Positions 30,768 through 38,780 are shown, counted from the first letter of the stretch. The stretch is DNA of 39,048 nucleotides from Calothrix anomala FACHB-343 (GCF_014696435.1 NZ_JACJQG010000083.1:1-39048), one strand, 5' to 3'. Made by a program: numbers and translations. Notes: a model not told the origin generated them from the letters alone.

Positions 30768-32234
30768 TCACCTTCCTTCCCCAGCCATCAATAAACCAAT
30801 CTCTGCTACTGTCGCTGTTGCTGCATCTAAAATAGCGACAAACTCACCTCTATAGATTACGGCAAGGCGATCGCTCATTGCCATGACTTCTTCTAATTCG
30901 GTGGAAATATACAAAATCGCGGCACCGCGATCGCGTTCTGCTAAAATTCGACTATGCACGGCTGCTGTTGCACCAACATCTAAGCCGCGTGTGGGTTGCA
31001 TGGCGATAATTAACCCAGGTTCTCGTGCTAATTCTCGCGCTAATACTACTTTTTGCTGATTTCCTCCCGATAGCTGACTAACTTTGATATCTTTATCTGT
31101 AGCGCGGATATCAAATTCTTGCATTGCAGCTTGGGCATGATGCGCGATCGCTTTTTGTTGTAACAGAAACCGACGACAAAAGGGCAAATATTTAAAAGAT
31201 TTTAAAATTAAGTTTTGGGCAATGCTAAATTGCATAATTAATCCCATTGTTTGTCTATCTTCGGGGATGTAACCAACTATGCAAGGTTGATTTGTAAACT
31301 TTATGTTACCTTGCTTTACTTTTCGTAACCCTGCTAAGGCATCAGCTAATTCTCTTTGTCCATTTCCATCAACACCAGCAACGCCCAAAATTTCGCCTTT
31401 GTGCAGTTCAAAAGAAACGTTATTTATAGTTGTAATTCCTCGATAATCTGCAACTTGTAAGTTTTGGACTGCGAGGATAACTTCTCCTGAAGATATGGGC
31501 GGTTTATTTAATTGTAAATTAACTTCTTTCCCTACCATTAATGCTGCTAATTTTTGGGGTGTGGTAGATTTAGTTGCTGTTGTCGCTATTACTTTTCCCT
31601 GACGCAAAACTGTGACTGTATCGCAGAGGTTCATTACCTCGTCTAATTTGTGGCTGATAAAAATAATGGTATTACCTGCATCTGCGAGTTGACGCAAAAT
31701 AGCAATTAATGATTTTACTTCTGGTGGTGTTAATACTGCTGTTGGTTCATCGAGAATTAATAACTTAGCTTGGCGGTAAAGTACTTTGAGAATTTCTACT
31801 CGTTGTTGTATTCCTACGGGTAAATTCTCTACCTTTGCTGTTGGATCAATTTCTAATCCGTAAGCTTGGGATAATGCAGCAATTTCTTGGTGTTTTTGGT
31901 GCAAATTTAACCGCCAACTTGGTTTTGTACCTAAGATAATATTTTCTGTGACAGTTAACTGCGGTACCAGCATGAAATGTTGATGAATCGTACCAATACC
32001 TAATTTAATTGCTTGATGAGGCGAAGTAATTTTAATAGCTTGTTCTGCAAGATAAATTTGTCCTGCATCTGGTTGGTAAAGTCCGCTAATGATATTCATT
32101 AAGGTACTCTTACCTGCACCATTTTCGCCTAGAATGGCATGAATACTACCAGATTTAACATTGAGGCTAATAGCGTCATTAGCAATAAAGGAACCAAAGC
32201 ATTTAGTAATATTTTCTAAGCGTAAATAGTTCAT
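30768..32234 (-). CDS. Nucleoside-type ABC transporter ATPase, double domain (NupO/YufO-like)
   Basis: A 488-residue protein with two ABC domains, as in nucleoside and sugar importers. Domain 1 has Walker A GENGAGKST, Walker B LLILDEPTAVLTP and a degenerate signature LPVGIQQRVEIL. Domain 2 has an altered Walker A (GVDGNGQRELADAL), a good signature LSGGNQQKVVLAREL and Walker B LIIAMQPTRGLDVG, the usual asymmetry of this family. A longer frame starts at 32300, but homology (MNYLRLENITKCFGSFIAND) begins at the ATG at 32234, and the extra codons lie in a dispersed repeat. It lies 78 bp after the BMP lipoprotein gene and is on the same strand as the permeases. Confidence 0.93.
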   Translation of the reverse strand: MNYLRLENITKCFGSFIANDAISLNVKSGSIHAILGENGAGKSTLMNIISGLYQPDAGQIYLAEQAIKITSPHQAIKLGIGTIHQHFMLVPQLTVTENIILGTKPSWRLNLHQKHQEIAALSQAYGLEIDPTAKVENLPVGIQQRVEILKVLYRQAKLLILDEPTAVLTPPEVKSLIAILRQLADAGNTIIFISHKLDEVMNLCDTVTVLRQGKVIATTATKSTTPQKLAALMVGKEVNLQLNKPPISSGEVILAVQNLQVADYRGITTINNVSFELHKGEILGVAGVDGNGQRELADALAGLRKVKQGNIKFTNQPCIVGYIPEDRQTMGLIMQFSIAQNLILKSFKYLPFCRRFLLQQKAIAHHAQAAMQEFDIRATDKDIKVSQLSGGNQQKVVLARELAREPGLIIAMQPTRGLDVGATAAVHSRILAERDRGAAILYISTELEEVMAMSDRLAVIYRGEFVAILDAATATVAEIGLLMAGEGR

Positions 32235-32258
32235 GTAAATAAAAATTATCCAGATACT

Positions 32259-32290
32259 GTAGGGTGTGTTGTCGCGTAGCGCAACGCACC
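32259..32290. repeat. 32-bp dispersed repeat, copy A
   Basis: GTAGGGTGTGTTGTCGCG followed by TAGCGCAACGCACC. An inverted copy with a single mismatch lies at 35246-35277. It sits between the lipoprotein and ATPase genes. Confidence 0.75.
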
Positions 32291-32312
32291 AACACAACAT
32301 TAGTGAGTAAAT

Positions 32313-33383
32313 TTATTCTGCGACTTTTTTGACGCAGCGTGTATCTTTACCAGCTTCCTGACAATCTGTAAAAATAATTCTCTTCTCAAGAATATCGTCT
32401 TTAACATTTAATACTTGTTCCTGTACTGCTTCGGGTACAGTCTGACCAAATTTACCTAAAAATAGAATATCTGCTCTTTCTAAACCAATTGTATATATTT
32501 GCCCTTTGAGTTGTTTTTTCTGAGCTAAATCTGCCAAATAAGCTATAGCTAAATTTAAGCGTTTGACTGCACTGGTTAACACGGCTTTTGGTGCTATATC
32601 TAATTGATCGTTGGTATTGCCAAAAGCATATACTCCCTTTTCACTAGCGGTTTGTAAGACAACAGCCGATGCGTTATCTAACCATTGATAGATGACATCA
32701 GCGCCGGAAGAAATAATTGCTAAAGTCGCTTCTTTAGCTTTGGCAACATCATTCCAATCACCTGTGAAAGTAGAGGTAACTTGAATATTTGGTTTCACAG
32801 ATTTTGCGCCTAATTCAAATCCTCTCAATTCTCCTTCGGTGGCGGGAAATTTTTCTCCTGCAATATAAGCTAGTTTATTAGATTTAGTCATGGAAGCGCC
32901 GATAATTCCACATAAATAACTGGCTTGTAAATGATCTATTCTTAATGAGGCGATATTTTCAGCTTTAAGATTACCATTTACCCCCACAAAAAAAGTTTGA
33001 GGAAATTGTGGCGCGATTTGTTCAATTGCGGCATCAAATTGTCCGCCATGGGCAAAGATAAGATTGTAGCCTTTACGCGCAAAATCTGTGAGAACTTCAG
33101 TTTGATCCGCTTGCGCTACCTTTTCTACATAGGCGATTTCTGCATTTAGCTTTTGCTTGGCGAGGGTGACGCCTTCATAGCCAGATTGATTCCAAGCTTT
33201 ATCGGTGATAATTCCAGGAAGTGCGATCGCTATTTTAAACCCTGAAGTACCACCCCCTGCTGTGGTTGTGGTTTTTGCTGTTGGTGTGGTTTGGTTACTA
33301 CTACAAGCTTTTAGCATTAAGCTAGTACCTAACGCTGCGGAACCAAACCAGATAAATTGACGCCGATTTACGTTTTTTGTCAT
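32313..33383 (-). CDS. BMP-family nucleoside-binding lipoprotein
   Basis: A 356-residue lipoprotein that captures substrate for the nucleoside-type importer. The N-terminus has NRRQFIWFG (twin-arginine-like) and a lipobox LKAC with C27, followed by a Thr-rich linker. Family blocks include IAIALPGIITDKAWNQSGYE, 'GVTLAKQKLNAEIAYVEKVA', 'GYNLIFAHGGQFDAAI', 'HLQASYLCGIIGASMTKSNK' and 'GADVIYQWLDNASAVVLQTA'. This is the PnrA/BMP family, whose studied members bind purine or pyrimidine nucleosides. It heads the transport genes and is divergent from the DoxX/ureidoglycolate lyase-like pair. Confidence 0.92.
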   Translation of the reverse strand: MTKNVNRRQFIWFGSAALGTSLMLKACSSNQTTPTAKTTTTAGGGTSGFKIAIALPGIITDKAWNQSGYEGVTLAKQKLNAEIAYVEKVAQADQTEVLTDFARKGYNLIFAHGGQFDAAIEQIAPQFPQTFFVGVNGNLKAENIASLRIDHLQASYLCGIIGASMTKSNKLAYIAGEKFPATEGELRGFELGAKSVKPNIQVTSTFTGDWNDVAKAKEATLAIISSGADVIYQWLDNASAVVLQTASEKGVYAFGNTNDQLDIAPKAVLTSAVKRLNLAIAYLADLAQKKQLKGQIYTIGLERADILFLGKFGQTVPEAVQEQVLNVKDDILEKRIIFTDCQEAGKDTRCVKKVAE

Positions 33384-33561
33384 AATTCGCCTTTTGCTAG
33401 ATACCGATTGTACTTATTTGAACACTCTTCTCAACACTCTAAAGTCGCGAGTGCGATTTTGGAAGCATTTTCGCAAATTTTCTCACTGGAGAGTGAAGAC
33501 AGAATTAGATTCGCCAATAAAACTAAAGAAATATCACTAAATTGAGAATGAGGCGAATCTT
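33384..33561. promoter_or_regulatory. Divergent promoter region with GGCGAAT beside both start codons
   Basis: On the minus strand GGCGAATT directly precedes the ATG of the BMP gene, and on the plus strand GGCGAATCTT directly precedes the ATG of the DoxX-like gene. A further inverse AGATTCGCC at 33507-33515 pairs perfectly with GGCGAATCT at 33552-33560. Another direct repeat, AACACTCT (12-bp period), lies near 33420-33440. A shared regulator or a translational control hairpin is possible; no consensus promoter is clear. Confidence 0.35.
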
Positions 33562-34002
33562 ATGTACAAAAATAAGGAACTTTGGCGCGTCATCCTGGCG
33601 GTATCAATAATTATTGTGGGTGTGACGCATTTTGTTTTCCCTCAACCTTTCGTCAAAATTATGCCGCCACAACTGCCATATCCGTTAGGATTAGTTTATC
33701 TCAGTGGCTTTTATGAAATTTTAGGCGGTATCGGCTTATTAGTTCCCCCTGTGAGTCAAGCTGCTGCTTGGGGATTAATTTTGCTATTTATTGCGGTTTT
33801 TCCGGCGAATATCAATATGGCAGTCAATCATATTAAGATTGAAACCATACCTTATTCAGATTCACCTTGGGTACAAGCAATTCGCCTTCCCTTCCAAGCA
33901 GTGTTTATTGCTTGGGCTTGGTGGTATACTCAACCTTCAGATAAAGAAAAGCAAGCGTCGATAATTCCTAAATCCTTAATTCCTCAAGAATTAGATTGGT
34001 AA
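33562..34002 (+). CDS. DoxX-like membrane protein
   Basis: A 146-residue integral membrane protein with four hydrophobic helices: 'WRVILAVSIIIVGVTHFVFP', 'GLVYLSGFYEILGGIGLLVP', 'AAWGLILLFIAVFPANINMA' and 'RLPFQAVFIAWAWWYT'. The order and the HFVFPQPFVKIMPPQLP loop match DoxX-family proteins, which are poorly understood. It is 13 bp upstream of the ureidoglycolate lyase-like gene, so the two form an operon. Whether it moves or oxidises anything related to that enzyme is unknown. Confidence 0.85.
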   Translation: MYKNKELWRVILAVSIIIVGVTHFVFPQPFVKIMPPQLPYPLGLVYLSGFYEILGGIGLLVPPVSQAAAWGLILLFIAVFPANINMAVNHIKIETIPYSDSPWVQAIRLPFQAVFIAWAWWYTQPSDKEKQASIIPKSLIPQELDW

Positions 34003-34015
34003 TTTAATAAATATT

Positions 34016-34510
34016 ATGAGTACATCACAAACAATACAACAATTACAGGCGAAATTAATTACACCGGAAAACTTTCAACCTTTCGGACAGGTGATTTTTC
34101 CTAGTGATGATGGTAAAGCTTTTGATGCGGAAGATGCGCAATTAAATTTGCAAAATGGTACGCCGCGATTTTATATTATGCGCTTGCATCGTAACGGACG
34201 CAAATTTCATAAAATTACCCGCCACGTGCAATGTACTCAATGTTTAGGTTCTTTAGCAGGGAAAGATTGGTTAATGGGGGTTTGCCCGCCGCATAATGAA
34301 TTAGATGTACCAGTTTTAGCAGAAATCGCCGCTTTCCGCATTCCTGGAAATTGTTTTATTAAATTAAATGTCGGTACTTGGCACGCTGGCCCTTATTTTG
34401 ACCATGAGTTTGTTGATTTTTATAATTTAGAATTGAGCGATACCAATGTTGTAGATCATTTTACTCATGATTTTTTTCAGAGTCATCAATTAAAGTTTGA
34501 GATGGTTTAG
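34016..34510 (+). CDS. Ureidoglycolate lyase (AllA)-like protein
   Basis: A 164-residue cupin-type protein of the ureidoglycolate hydrolase/lyase family. Blocks: 'LITPENFQPFGQVIFPSDDG', 'RFYIMRLHRNGRKFHKITRH', 'VQCTQCLGSLAGKDWLMGVC', 'IAAFRIPGNCFIKLNVGTWH' and 'AGPYFDHEFVDFYNLELSDT'. The conserved GTWHAGP near residue 121 is the family hallmark. AllA splits ureidoglycolate into glyoxylate and urea. No allantoin genes are visible in the window; instead it stands beside a nucleoside importer and the URC genes, which makes a ureido intermediate of pyrimidine breakdown an attractive alternative substrate. That is inference. The function could also be generic purine catabolism. Confidence 0.83.
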   Translation: MSTSQTIQQLQAKLITPENFQPFGQVIFPSDDGKAFDAEDAQLNLQNGTPRFYIMRLHRNGRKFHKITRHVQCTQCLGSLAGKDWLMGVCPPHNELDVPVLAEIAAFRIPGNCFIKLNVGTWHAGPYFDHEFVDFYNLELSDTNVVDHFTHDFFQSHQLKFEMV

Positions 34511-34678
34511 TTAATAGATGTGCGCTATGCACCATAGATAGATGTGTTTTTTCTCTTTGATGCATAAGGTTGCGATCGCAAATTCGGTAAATTTTGATGT
34601 ACTTACACTGATTTATAGTACAAGTGAACTATAATAAATGCGACGTTGTCTATAGCCTGCCTTGAGCAGTTTAAAACT

Positions 34679-35068
34679 ATGACTAATGTATTTCAACAGC
34701 ATGGTGCTTTTAGTTGGTGTGAGTTAATGACAACTAACACCACCGCAGCAAAAGAATTTTACAGCCGACTCTTTGGTTGGACAATGGAAGATAAACCAAT
34801 CCCAGAAGGAGTTTACACGGTTCTCTCAGCAGCGCGTCAACAAGTGGGTGGATTGATGAAAATGCCAGATGAGATGTCTGCAATCCCGCCACACTGGGGT
34901 GTATATGTTACAGTTCAAAATGTTGATACTACTGCCAAGCAAGTAGAAGAATTGGGAGGAAAAGTTTGCCTTGCACCGATGGATATCCCTGATGTTGGCA
35001 GATTTGCAATGATTCAAGACCCGCAAGGTGCTACATTGTCAATTATTAGCTATGGCTTGATGGCGTAA
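34679..35068 (+). CDS. VOC (glyoxalase/bleomycin-resistance) family protein
   Basis: A 129-residue protein with one beta-alpha-beta-beta-beta half and its partner: 'HGAFSWCELMTTNTTAAKEF', 'YSRLFGWTMEDKPI', 'VYTVLSAARQQVGGLMKMPD', 'HWGVYVTVQNVDTTAKQVEE' and 'VGRFAMIQDPQGATLSIISY'. Such proteins are metal-dependent isomerases, lyases or dioxygenases, or drug binders; the substrate cannot be read. I chose the ATG at 34679; a TTG at 34646 would add 11 residues without homology. It is 168 bp after the AllA-like gene, so co-transcription is uncertain. Confidence 0.88.
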   Translation: MTNVFQQHGAFSWCELMTTNTTAAKEFYSRLFGWTMEDKPIPEGVYTVLSAARQQVGGLMKMPDEMSAIPPHWGVYVTVQNVDTTAKQVEELGGKVCLAPMDIPDVGRFAMIQDPQGATLSIISYGLMA

Positions 35069-35245
35069 ATAATTATACAAAATTGATTTACTAGCCATCA
35101 AGATGCGATCGCATTACTGACTATTAGATTAATATAACGGGGTGATGCGATCGCATTGCAATCGCGGATCTACTGGTTCGCTTTCTCATGCTAAAATGCC
35201 GAAAACGCATTCATGGATGCGGCGTAGGATATTTTTTAGATATTC

Positions 35246-35277
35246 GGTGCGTTGCGCTGCGCGACAACACACCCTAC
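35246..35277. repeat. 32-bp dispersed repeat, copy B (inverted relative to copy A)
   Basis: GGTGCGTTGCGCTGCGCGAC followed by AACACACCCTAC; the reverse complement equals the element at 32259-32290 except for one base. It ends 10 bp before the stop codon of the Thg1-like gene. Confidence 0.75.
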
Positions 35278-35287
35278 ATTTATTTAA

Positions 35288-36043
35288 TTACGAGATTAAT
35301 TCAGCGATAAATTGGCTGTATTCATCTTTCATTTTTAAATCTAAATCGCGTTTAAGGCGTCTTCTTGTTGCTGGAACAATTTCACTTTTAAGCGGGTTAA
35401 ATCCTTGCTTTTCGTAAGTTTCCCAATATAGCCCAATACCGCGTTTATGCCAATTAGGAATTTGATTAAAATTAATTCCATGTTGAAATAACAATTCGTT
35501 TTTCTCAGCTACAGATAATCCTTTCATCATGCTGGTTGCTTGGGTGGCGTTTTTTCCTTCTTTACGCAAACACCAATAGCAATGAGAATTTAAAGCGTTT
35601 CTGTGCGCGTCTTCACTCCGCCAGCGAAAATAATTGACTACTTCTGTGGAATTGGGAAGCTGAGAAATGCGACAATCAAAGCAGCCTAAAGAACCTAACA
35701 TTAAAGAAAATTTGGCGCTAGCTTCACTGGCTAAAACTGAGTTGAGTTTTCTTAATTTTCGCCCAAAGGTATTTTCGTTGTAAGCAAACAACAAAGATAT
35801 TTCATCACTTTGGGTATAACCATAAGTGATATCAATCCCGCAATTCATCAAATGTTCAACAGTTTCTAACATTAAATCGCGAAAGCGGATATCAAAAGGC
35901 GCTTCAAATTGATGAACTTCTTTTGTGAGTCGCGTAAAACCTCTACCATCTAATCTAGCTACAATATAAATTCCTGGCAACACACAATGATCGTGTGCTG
36001 TTTCAAATATCCGCATTCTACTATCAAGTTCATCAAATTTCAT
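35288..36043 (-). CDS. Thg1-like 3'-5' RNA polymerase (tRNA-His guanylyltransferase family)
   Basis: A 251-residue member of the Thg1/TLP family, which adds nucleotides to RNA 5' ends in the 3'-5' direction. Catalytic metal ligands are present: D32 in RLDGRGF, and D80 and E81 in YTQSDEISLLF. Other blocks are 'RDLMLETVEHLMNCGIDITY', 'SEDAHRNALNSHCYWCLRKE' and 'ATQATSMMKGLSVAEKNELL'. Bacteria usually encode G-1 in tRNA-His genes, so bacterial Thg1-like proteins are thought to repair 5'-truncated tRNAs. It overlaps the upstream kinase gene by 11 bp, so translation is probably coupled, pointing to a joint RNA-repair role. The exact RNA substrate is unknown. Confidence 0.93.
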   Translation of the reverse strand: MKFDELDSRMRIFETAHDHCVLPGIYIVARLDGRGFTRLTKEVHQFEAPFDIRFRDLMLETVEHLMNCGIDITYGYTQSDEISLLFAYNENTFGRKLRKLNSVLASEASAKFSLMLGSLGCFDCRISQLPNSTEVVNYFRWRSEDAHRNALNSHCYWCLRKEGKNATQATSMMKGLSVAEKNELLFQHGINFNQIPNWHKRGIGLYWETYEKQGFNPLKSEIVPATRRRLKRDLDLKMKDEYSQFIAELIS

Positions 36044-36482
36044 GCTGCCATTCCTCTATAATAAATGAATAATTTAATTCGGATTTGACTGTGTAAATTG
36101 CATCAAATCCTTCTGCCCATGTAGGTAAAACTAACTTTTTATAAGTTGCTAATAATCCGATTAAGGGAACAATTTGCTTAGGTAGCCTTTGATTATTTCG
36201 CTGTTGACAATCTTCTAATGCAGCCTGAAAGTAGTAACCGACAATTTTAAAACCTTGGGATTTGGCTGGAGTAATATAACGCTGTCTCTCTTCAATAGTA
36301 GGATTAGTATTATCTACCACGAAAGGTTGTTTACCAGTTAAACAAGCTTGCAGAAAAATTTGCTCTCGATGGCGGGTTTTGAGCATATCTAGGTTAATGC
36401 GAATGTGAGTGTTAAAGAAGTTTTTTTGATAAAAAGTAGATTTACCTACGCCTTGAATACCGATAAAAATTATTGCTTCCAT
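36033..36482 (-). CDS. P-loop polynucleotide kinase-like protein (PNKP kinase-domain family)
   Basis: A 149-residue ATP-binding protein. P-loop GIQGVGKST at 8-16, a catalytic-type aspartate D32 in INLDMLKTR, and VVDNTNPTIEERQRYITPAK at 55-74, the DNTNPxxxxRxxY block of polynucleotide 5'-kinase (PNKP) domains; 'QRNNQR' near residue 95 resembles the lid region. No phosphatase domain is attached. It is first in the operon and overlaps the Thg1-like gene by 11 bp. A 5'-OH kinase would prepare RNA ends for further repair or ligation, so the pair makes biochemical sense. The kinase substrate is inferred. Confidence 0.85.
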   Translation of the reverse strand: MEAIIFIGIQGVGKSTFYQKNFFNTHIRINLDMLKTRHREQIFLQACLTGKQPFVVDNTNPTIEERQRYITPAKSQGFKIVGYYFQAALEDCQQRNNQRLPKQIVPLIGLLATYKKLVLPTWAEGFDAIYTVKSELNYSFIIEEWQHEI

Positions 36483-36665
36483 TGATTATTATTTACAGCA
36501 TCTTCCTGTAAATAGACCATGCTGTAGGGGCACGGCACTAGTAAAATTATTGTATGTACCAAAAGATTGTCGGTGTTCCCTACGACAGATGTGGTTTAAA
36601 TAGGTGAAAATTGCTGTAATTTCACGCAGAGGCGCAGAGAGGAAGATATTGTTGATTTTGATTTG

Positions 36666-36914
36666 CTATTGGCTGTCTTTAGGTATGGGAGTTTGCGCTA
36701 GTTGTGGTTTATTTTTATAACGATGGGTTAAAGCGGTGTTAAATAGTTGAGCGATCGCTAAACTTAAAAATGAAGAAGCTATATATTGTTTTAGCCTAGC
36801 ACCCTTTCCCCGCACTAACTTCACCGGATAGTACAGCGTTCTGGGTGCTAATGGAGTAAAAAATTTAACTCCGTTGCTGGGGAATGTGTGGTGGCGATCA
36901 TTAGTAGCATGCAC
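36666..36914 (-). CDS. Possible small hypothetical protein, 82 residues
   Basis: The frame reads 'HATNDRHHTFPSNGVKFFTP', 'LAPRTLYYPVKLVRGKGARL', then a moderately hydrophobic 'YIASSFLSLAIAQLFNTAL' and a polar tail. There is no recognised family. The basic first half followed by a hydrophobic helix could be a small membrane-associated protein, but the length is such that chance is possible. No good ribosome binding site was seen. Confidence 0.3.
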   Translation of the reverse strand: MHATNDRHHTFPSNGVKFFTPLAPRTLYYPVKLVRGKGARLKQYIASSFLSLAIAQLFNTALTHRYKNKPQLAQTPIPKDSQ

Positions 36915-37364
36915 TTATGTATAATTCTAAACAAGGGGCATAAGTTATTAATACTGTTTCCGACTCAGCGATTACGGAAAAAATAGTCTTTTTGTAGCAG
37001 AATGTAAAGTTAGTAATTGTATTATTTTTTTGCAATATGTGACAAAAGTATGTATTTACTAGGAAATAGGCATTACATAACATATTGAGTATATAAATGT
37101 GTTACATCAAAAAGCAAAGAAAAATCTCTATAATCATCATATATTCATCTAACAATGGGAAAGTTTATACTATTTTTAAAGCTAATTTGCTATAACTATA
37201 CTGGTTACATTGTTTTTAATAAAACTGCGCCAACTTCCCTTAATCTCTATTCTTGGCGCACTTGGTGAAGCAGTCCGATCTTGGGGGTTTCCCCCATGAG
37301 GAACTGCTGAACCCGAAGGGCGTTTTTGGCGGTTCAGTTTGATTTATTTATTGAGAACGTAACA
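36915..37364. other. 450-bp intergenic region with a hairpin repeat, no convincing gene
   Basis: AT-rich and without a credible frame. At 37270-37307 there is a hairpin, GCAGT ... GGGGG-TTT-CCCCC ... ACTGC, followed by GAACCCGAAGGGCG, a repeat common in Nostoc-type genomes. The hairpin lies 58 bp before the start of the secreted protein gene and falls where its 5' leader would be. Confidence 0.5.
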
Positions 37365-37805
37365 ATGAAATTTTCCATCTTATTCTTTTTAGTTATCATC
37401 AGTGCGATCGCCAGCACAAAAACAGCCTCTGCTCAACAACAAAATCTTTTTCTCACACCAGTAGAAAACCATCAAATTGGTGTCACAGAATCACCAATCC
37501 CAGACACCAATCAAGCAGCTAATTTAGCAACAGAAGCAGCCACCATTGATAGTAAGTGGCAAAACGTTATTATTCAACCCACTAATAGTTTGCTACCAAC
37601 TAACAATAGAATTTCCATCATCCAACAACAAGGATGTCAAAAAATGAATCCCTTAGAGTTCCTAGAAAATCCTGGGGCTGCATTTGAAAAATGTCAGGAA
37701 CTAAACAATAATCAAACTCCTCCCCCCAGAAGCAGCGAACCAATTGAATATTTAAAAGTACCAAAATTAGATTCTGGAATTAGCGTCACCGTCACGCAAT
37801 TTTAA
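37365..37805 (+). CDS. Small secreted protein of unknown function
   Basis: A 146-residue protein with a clear signal peptide (MKFSILFFLVIISAIASTKT then ASA, cleavage at about residue 23, before QQQN). The mature part is polar, low in complexity and rich in Asn, Gln, Pro and Thr; it has two Cys residues (QQQGCQKMNPLEF and FEKCQELNN) 27 apart that could form a disulfide. No domain is recognised. The ATG at 37365 is chosen over a GTG/TTG-type start 13 codons earlier because the signal peptide begins here. Confidence 0.7.
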   Translation: MKFSILFFLVIISAIASTKTASAQQQNLFLTPVENHQIGVTESPIPDTNQAANLATEAATIDSKWQNVIIQPTNSLLPTNNRISIIQQQGCQKMNPLEFLENPGAAFEKCQELNNNQTPPPRSSEPIEYLKVPKLDSGISVTVTQF

Positions 37806-37883
37806 TATAGGATGAGTATTTGACTTTATAATTATCAGTAGGTTGGAAAATTACCAGCCTACAATTAATCTTAATTTTGATTG

Positions 37884-37918
37884 ACAAATGACCAATGACA
37901 AATGACAAATGACAAATG
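37884..37918. repeat. Heptanucleotide tandem repeat (ACAAATG)5
   Basis: Five 7-bp units (the second is ACCAATG) 29 bp before the start of the next gene, in its 5' leader or promoter. The same heptamer occurs in shorter runs near 20461 and 25008. Confidence 0.8.
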
Positions 37919-37946
37919 ACAAAAACTAAATAGGAGCCTGATACAA

Positions 37947-38738
37947 ATGGTTAAAGTTGTCACAATCAACATTTTATTTGAAATGGATTTATGGGAGAGA
38001 CGACGACAACTATTAGTAGAAGGATTGAAAGCAGTTGAGGCAGATTTAATAGGATTACAAGAAGTTAATTTACAAGCAAATACAGCAGCTTGGCTAGCAG
38101 AACAGCTAGAAATGCCTTATGTATATTTAGTATCTTATCAAGAGCGAGTGGCTAAGATTGGCATTGAGTACGGAATTGCCATTCTCAGCCGCTATCCTTT
38201 TATACAGCAAGCGCAACTTGATTTACAAAGTCAAGGTAGACTGGCGCAATATGTAGAGGTAAAAATAGGCGATCGCTCTATAATATTTTGCAACGGACAT
38301 TATTATTGGCAACCTGGTTCTACACCAGAACGGATGAAGCAGATACAGCTATTAGTCGATTGGCTGGGTAAGCTACCACCAGAAATCCCCATTATCACCG
38401 TCGGAGATTTTAACGCCACTCCCGACACCCCCGAAATTGCATTTATCTGCGAAAAATTTACCTCAGCTTACGCTAGTTATCATGGCGAAGAACCAGAATA
38501 TACTTGTCCTACACCTTTGGTGAAACCCAACCGCAGCTTGTCGCGTAAAATTGCACTGAGGTTACTGAATTTGTATGTCAATCGCACCTGGAAACCTTGG
38601 CGCGGTACTCTGGATTACATATTTATTACCAATAATTTGACTGTGCGCGACTGTCAATTGATTCTCACTGAACCTGCGTCGGAGAATCCTAATATTTATC
38701 CCTCAGATCATTTTGGCATTGCGGCTGATTTAGGTTAA
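37947..38738 (+). CDS. Endonuclease/exonuclease/phosphatase (EEP) family hydrolase
   Basis: A 263-residue metal-dependent phosphodiesterase-like protein. Motifs in order: TINIL near the N-terminus, E39 in IGLQEVN, 'CNGHYYWQPGS' with a catalytic-type His, GDFNATPDTPE, 'GTLDYIFITNN' and the C-terminal SDHFGI with D254 and H255. Family members cleave nucleic acids, phosphoinositides or sphingomyelin; the substrate here cannot be told. There is no signal peptide, so it is probably cytosolic. TAGGAG lies about 11 bp before the ATG. Confidence 0.9.
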   Translation: MVKVVTINILFEMDLWERRRQLLVEGLKAVEADLIGLQEVNLQANTAAWLAEQLEMPYVYLVSYQERVAKIGIEYGIAILSRYPFIQQAQLDLQSQGRLAQYVEVKIGDRSIIFCNGHYYWQPGSTPERMKQIQLLVDWLGKLPPEIPIITVGDFNATPDTPEIAFICEKFTSAYASYHGEEPEYTCPTPLVKPNRSLSRKIALRLLNLYVNRTWKPWRGTLDYIFITNNLTVRDCQLILTEPASENPNIYPSDHFGIAADLG

Positions 38739-38744
38739 TGTTTC

Positions 38745-38780
38745 ATTTTCCATCCCCGTGAGGGGTAATGTGTTGAAAAC
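38745..38780. repeat. Single CRISPR-repeat-like sequence, no array
   Basis: A 36-bp stretch beginning ATTTTCCATCCCCGTGAGGG and ending TGTTGAAAAC has the look of a cyanobacterial CRISPR repeat: GTTT-like start, a CCCC-GTGA-GGGG stem and a GAAAAC end. No second copy follows in the remaining 268 bp and no cas gene is present. It could be an orphan or degenerate repeat, or a weak terminator, as it starts 7 bp after the EEP stop. Confidence 0.35.

Noticed and set aside
36901-37083. 60-residue minus-strand frame
   Set aside because: Low-complexity AT-rich region, no ribosome binding site and no family resemblance.
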